DNA from: Delphinus delphis
Taxonomy: Eukaryota; Chordata; Mammalia; Artiodactyla; Delphinidae
Length of the DNA stretch: 64,000 bases
Direction of reading: 5' to 3'
Assembly (NCBI RefSeq): GCF_949987515.2
Contig: NC_082687.1
Coordinates: 121,625,838 to 121,689,837, forward strand
In this document: in pieces, positions 58,391 to 64,000 of the stretch
Numbering within the stretch: position 1 is the stretch's first letter
How the letters are laid out: each line of letters opens with the position of its first letter
Position numbers and translations under genes: made by a program
Notes under the pieces: model-generated
What the model saw: the letters and a program-made list of their open reading frames with translations, nothing else
Told to the model about the DNA's origin: nothing
Databases searched by the model: none

Positions 58391-60409
58391 GAAACAGTGA
58401 GCTGGCTCCTGAGGGAGGTATGGAGAACAGTCTATGAGGAAACTGAAGCTTAGCATGGAGAGCACTTGGTTCTCAGAAGACCACAAGCAGTGCTGGGGAG
58501 TAGTTCAGCAAGTGGGGGAGGTGATGGGGCCATATGTGGTAAGCATCCAAAGAATGTATAACTTGATTCAAAGACTAGACACATAGAATTAGAATCTTGA
58601 ACTACAAAAGAAAGGAAGCCTGCTGAGTAAATAACCAAGAATAAGTCAGCACTTCACATCTACAAGAACTGATTACTTTGAGACTTGTTAAGACAGTTTA
58701 GCCATATTTTGCTCACTTGGACAAGCGCTTAAGGCCCCAGAGGGAACTGGAGACCTTAATCTCTAAGTAGCTCTGAAAGCATCAACCCTGGAAATCCTCT
58801 GTGAGGTAGGCTAGGTGAATCAAGTTATAGAATCCACCATTCAGTCAACATAAAGAATGACATAATTGCATGGAAATCTCTGAAAAACAATCATAGATAA
58901 AGCTTAACAAAATAGCAAGAAAGAATTGGATTTTTAAATATCTAAATCAGCAATATCTGTTGAGAAAAACAAAAAGAAAATGTCTCTTTCAGATATTATG
59001 TCCCATAGGTTACAGCTTGTCAATTCTCCTTTAATTTCAGGCAAAAAATAATTCATACTCTTGAAAAGTTTTTTCTAGAAGTTCATGCCCAATATTGTAC
59101 TTCTTTTAGTAAGTTGTTTCAGTGTGGATTAGAAGAAATGTAATGTGAAACACTGGGTATGTGAAACATGAACAATATTTCTTTGATGGATAAATACTGC
59201 TGTTGGGATTTTACTGGATTGGTACTGAACACTGAATTACAGTTATTGCAATGGTTTGGAAAAGGAAGATGCAGTCATAAATTTTGTAGAAACAGCTAAA
59301 CTCTTCTGAGAAGCAAACTTTTGTGGCTTAATTTCAGAACAATTTAACAAGACTAGGTAAATATGTAGAGTAAAATAAGGACCAGATACCTGAAGTAAGT
59401 GAAAATACTACATTCATTTCTTTATATAATTATACAAAAATTCAATTATAGAACTTTATTCAGATTAAATATATAATACATTCAAATTTAATATCTATAA
59501 ATCTATAAATCTGTTTTATTATATATTTTATGTGTGCATATGTATATATATGTGTATATATATCCATATATATTTGCAAATTGTAATTGAATGTTACAAC
59601 TGTAAAAAAAGTTACAATTGAATGTTACAAATGTTAAATTGTAAATTTAAAAAAAATTTTTTTTACAGAGTTGGAATTGGTTCCTTTATGGAAAAACTGA
59701 AAGTAATTGTAATTGAATGTAATTACAAAATGGACAATAATTAGCCTTACTTTGCCAAATCTATCATGCAAAAAGAGACATTGCTAACTACAAATACACA
59801 TTTTGAGACCAAATGGGAAATACAGTTATCAGCCAGGACCCTGAAATTTATAAGGATGCTCAAGATAGAGAGTAGAGATGAACAACACTGTAATTTAGGA
59901 AAGTCCAAGCTTAAGCCATTAATGATCTCAGTTGCATCTTCTTGTAGCTTTCAGTATTTCCTCTTTCTTGAAGCTCTCCTCTTCCCTGTTCACTACGTGA
60001 CAGCTGACAGCGTTTGTTTGGTTCTTCTTTTCCTTTCCAATCACTGGGCTCCTTTGTTTTGCTGACTCCTTTTTTCCCCTTACTTTCCTAAGTGGGCTGT
60101 TCCCTGAGGTTCTGTTTTCAGTTTTTTCTTCCACTACAGGCTTTTCTTTGACTATTTTGTTTATTCATTACATTAAATGCATTAAAGTGAATGCATTCAA
60201 ACTCTGGCACTGTTGCTAGCACATAGTGTGGGTCATTGGACGATAGCAAATATTATTCTCCCTCTGATATTTTTTCTACTACTACTGTAATGACCACAGC
60301 AGCTGTTGTCAAATAGCCTACTTATCTCCTAAATATCTCAGATAGACAAAAGAAGGCAGAAATATGACATAATATCTGTGATGTATAGGTCATTCAATAT
60401 AGGTATAGG
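58391..60409. other. Unassigned AT-rich DNA
   Basis: Contains a TA-rich stretch at 59520-59575 and repeated 15-mers at 59585 and 59616. No gene recognised. Confidence 0.5.
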
Positions 60410-60640
60410 TCAATCAATACTACCGTTTACTGTTATTGAGACATATTATCTTATTTACTTCTCAAAACAACCCTACGAAGTATTTCAATAATTTTTGTAA
60501 ATAATAAATGCCCAGAATGATAAGTAATCTGTAGAAAATCTCATAGTTGTTAATTTTCAAAGTCAGGATTACAGCTCATTCTTGTCTCAAAAATCCATGT
60601 AAAACCCATATTCTTTCCATTGTACTGTATGTTATGGACC
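60410..60640 (-). repeat. MIR, antisense
   Basis: 'ttacttctcaaaacaaccct', 'acgaagtatttcaataattt', 'tctcatagttgttaattttc', 'aaagtcaggattacagctca', and an end at 'ttctttccattgtactgta'. Confidence 0.7.
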
Positions 60641-63600
60641 AATTCTTATCTGCCCCCAAAATTTTATGTTAGGAAGACTTTAATGAGAATAGGGAAGGAC
60701 ATATTACAGCTATATATTACTTTTCTAAATCAGTGATAAACCTATTTTCCTAGATACTGAGACTCAGAGGGAAACATTTTTTAGGAAGTATCTTTAAAAG
60801 GGATATTGAACTAGTACCATTACTAGAAAATTGATTTTTTTAAGAGCTGATCACTTATCAAACTAAATGCTGTTTCTTTATATATGCTATTTTATCTAAT
60901 GTGAGATTTTCATGCCTGTTTGAAGGTCTTAATGACTAGACTGAGGGAGTGCAATAAATAAGGTGGTTGGGTCTTAAAAATTCCTTTCCACCTTCCATCT
61001 AGTTAGCCTCTGACTCTCATTGCTTCAGCTCTTCCAATGATATTGTAAACATTTAATTTCCTGGATTAAGTCCCTTATTTTTTGAAATTACTATGGTATT
61101 TTTTCTTTCATACAGACTTGACTGATAAAGGAAGCATCACACTTTGTTAGTAAAAGGTAAGTCAAGTTGAAGCCTAAACCCAAACTCTAACTTTTGGTGA
61201 ATGTCAAGCTTAGACCTGTGCTAAATATGCCTTCATAACTTTTAATCTGTTTTCCCCAAGTCTTCTCAACCTATCCAAGAGCAAAGAAATTTCTTGAAAT
61301 ACAGAATTAATGTGCACTATCCTCAGAATACCAGTGGTTGAAGAAAATGAGAAAAAAATGGAAGGATTAGAAGATCAATTATGTACAAAAGCTAGTAACT
61401 CAATCAAAAGTTTCCAATCTGTCATATTTAGAAATAAATTTCATTCATGATAAACATAAATTTCGGAAGAGAAATAATCAAAATAGTTTACAACCTATAT
61501 TCTTCTATTTTCTGGCTTATATTTTGTGACAGTCAAGAAAAGTATCAGAAAACTAACATGATGCTTTCTGTCTGTACAAAATTCTAGTCTCATTTTACTT
61601 GAAATATTTTAGATATAATTTGACTATTGTATTTCAGGAGATCCATATTAGTGATATAAATTGTCTATACAGGCAAACAGATTGGATGGTTGGGGTTTTA
61701 TATAAACAGATTAAAAGACTAAAACAAGGAAGATGAAGAGTGAACAAAATATGATAGAAAATCATAAATTAACATGGTTCCTGAATTCAATAAATGTAGC
61801 TACTGTTATTCTTTTAAAAGTAATAAAGAGCTAATACTAAGCTCTTCCCAAAACTGAAATACCAGTATAAGAGGGTAATGTGAAAGCCGACTTAACTGTG
61901 AAAAAAGACTTAAATGTTAAAAACTTTTGTAGGTTACTAATCTCAATCAATACAATATATATATTGTCAATGCCTCTCCACATGAACTTGATATTTTTAT
62001 ACGAGTTTGTGAAGAAAAAATAATATTCCACTAAAAGTAAATGTATATGTGATTTTTAAAAGAATAGATATTTATATGTTCCACGTATTTAATCAATTTT
62101 CAAATTTCAAATTTTTTACGTGTTTTTGGAGTAGAACACATCCTGAGTATTGCCTTTCTAGACAAGTTTCTTACTGCAGTTCTGCTAATGGCATTCGTAC
62201 GTGTAAACAGCTCACCTTCTTAGAAGCAGCCTGCTTTAAGATTGAAAAAATGACCAAGCGTGGTCAAAATATAACTGTGAATGATCCAGTTATTACCTAA
62301 TTAAATTTCAGTGTTTCAAAGTCAAGTGCTAGAAAATGGCAGAGGAACTAAGGTGGGCAGCTGAGATGTCAAAGTTTGCTCAATTTCAAACTTTCCATTA
62401 AGTGGGAAATAAAGACTCCATACATTTACTGCTTTGAAAAAAGATCAAAAATGACATTTAATGACATTCTTGACGAAGATTTGCAACTGCATGGAATTCC
62501 TTGGAAAATAAACTTTAATTTTTTGCACATAACTTTCTTTTTGCAATTCAACATGAATTCAAACTTTTAAAATCCAGATGGACAGCACTTGACAAATATG
62601 GGTAACCTCAGCCAATGAAACAAAATGTATTTGTTTCCACCCTATTTAATGTGTTACTTCCTCCAAGTAACAATAGAAATCTAACAGTTTTTTAAATAAA
62701 TAAATAAATCAAAAAAATTAAATGGGGGATAAATTCCCTTCAAAAGTTATGATTATTTTCATTAATATTATATCTAGCATCAGTGATATTTAACAGGAAT
62801 TCTGGAAATAGATAGATTCAATGTCTAACTGAAATTATTGTCAAGTTTTAATTAGCTATTCTGATTCCAGAAAGAGCATGAATAATTATATCTCACAGAA
62901 AATTCTTAAGCTTTATTTAACTTTAATCACTCTGTCTCCAAGATTTAAGAAGAGCTTCTAAATGTAAAGCTGATGTGGAAGCAGTGAATTCAGATGGGGT
63001 TCAGCAGGATTACAGAGGGTATGTAATGTATTCAGAGAATCTATTGGCTAAAGAATACATTTTAAAAATACAAGTAAAAAGAAGATATGTGTTTTATGAC
63101 CAAATCCATTTGACATTATGGTATTGCTTTACTGTTGTAAAGGAGTTCCTTCTCTCCACATCTTTTATTTTTTTTGTACATAAATGGTATTTTATTGTAG
63201 ACAATAGTCTTATTTACAAATTTTTATACATTTAAGGTAAACACTGTCACCACAAACATTAAAATTTCAATATGCAAAATTCAAATTTACAACAAGAAAA
63301 TAAGCACAGAAACTTATTTTTGGATGATATGGTTATTGCAGGACTACCTTTATAATTTCTTACCCAGAGTCCAAAAATGTAGGCAAGCCCTAAACTTGTA
63401 GCAAAAACATTTTGGCACATTGGTATCTATAATCTACTTTGTGCAGAAATGTTTCCATGGGACTCACAGAGTACTCTTTGGAAGAAAGAGGCAAGGACTG
63501 GTCATTTGGTTGCCCTTTGGAAATGTGAGCTTTCTGGGAGTTCGGAAACAGCCACAACATAGAGTATAATGAGATACAGCTCTGGCTGGGAAAAATGTGT

Positions 63601-64000
63601 CTTCCATCAGAAAAGGACCTCCAATTCCTGGGGGATATCCAACTTCCATCTTCTACAATATGTCATTTCCAGCAATCACACATTTAATTTCCAAGAGTTC
63701 TTTGTTGATCTCTGAGATTTTTCTATTCATCTCATCTCTTGGTATGTCACAGATTAAACCTCTTTTCTTATATAGCTGATGATGTTAATTGTAGAATTTT
63801 TAAAGTATTTTTTCTACTTCTACAATTTTTTTCATGTTCTCTTCTATTTGTTTATTTTGGGTTCTAGTTTTGTTGCAGGCTTTTCTCAAATGATATCTTG
63901 TTCTTCATTGATATTAAACAGGGAGCTCTAGAAAGAGATTGGACACTGTGTGTCTGGGTGGGCTTGTGAATGGGAATCTTTTTTACAGGATGACCAGACA
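60641..64000. other. Unassigned AT-rich DNA to the window end
   Basis: An (AAAT)n-like stretch lies at about 62692-62707. The tract 63310-63960 looks less random, with pyrimidine-rich blocks such as 'ttctattcatctcatctctt', and may be an old repeat or retroposed UTR, but I cannot name it. No gene recognised. Confidence 0.45.

Overview
The window is nuclear DNA of a mammal, almost certainly a cetacean (whale or dolphin). It is AT-rich and built of interspersed repeats. The diagnostic elements are tRNA-derived SINEs of the CHR type, including the short GC-rich form typical of whales, and cetartiodactyl/cetacean LINE-1 elements with two kinds of 3' end. Ancient MIR, L2, old L1 (L1M) and MaLR/MLT1-type LTRs form the older mammalian background. 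Repeat families are assigned from remembered consensus patterns, not a database search, so family-level calls are firmer than subfamily names.

I find no intact protein-coding gene, no RNA gene and no exon I can defend. The longest open frames are LINE-1 ORF2 remnants, frames running through SINEs, or chance frames without recognisable domains. The window reads as intergenic DNA or the interior of a very large intron.

Layout. 1-4.9 kb: old L1/MIR/L2 scraps, a long CHR SINE and an MLT1-type LTR carrying a CT/CA microsatellite. 4.9-8.3 kb: an MLT1-type LTR split by a LINE-1, two more antisense LTRs, and an unexplained GC-richer patch at 7.4-8.3 kb. 8.3-19.8 kb: mostly unassigned AT-rich DNA with microsatellites, a polypyrimidine tract, L2, MIR, another LTR, an L1M 3' end and a CHR SINE with a perfect 17-bp target-site duplication (TSD). 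19.8-22.7 kb: a long LINE-1 fragment with a second LINE-1 inserted into its ORF2. 22.7-28.8 kb: mainly unassigned DNA with short tandem duplications, one carrying paired AP-1 consensus sites. 28.8-29.9 kb: a LINE-1 carrying a nested SINE, each with its own TSD. 32.3-34.1 kb: antisense LINE-1s. 34-46 kb: unassigned DNA with two SINEs, an LTR, MIRs and a long degraded L2. 46.3-49.5 kb: a SINE, then a LINE-1 with an apparent ~1.4-kb 3' transduction. 49.7-55.4 kb: an LTR hit by a LINE-1, the 5' end of an old L1M with duplicated 5'UTR modules, and a young-type LINE-1 3' end. 55.4-64 kb: mostly unassigned, with one candidate LTR and one MIR.

The best observation is the composite insertion at 46,717-49,463. 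A 17-bp TSD brackets not just a truncated LINE-1 but also about 1.4 kb of unrelated downstream DNA that ends in AATAAA and a short A-tract. That is the signature of LINE-1 read-through transcription and 3' transduction. I see no sign of a novel enzymatic, defence or regulatory system in this window.
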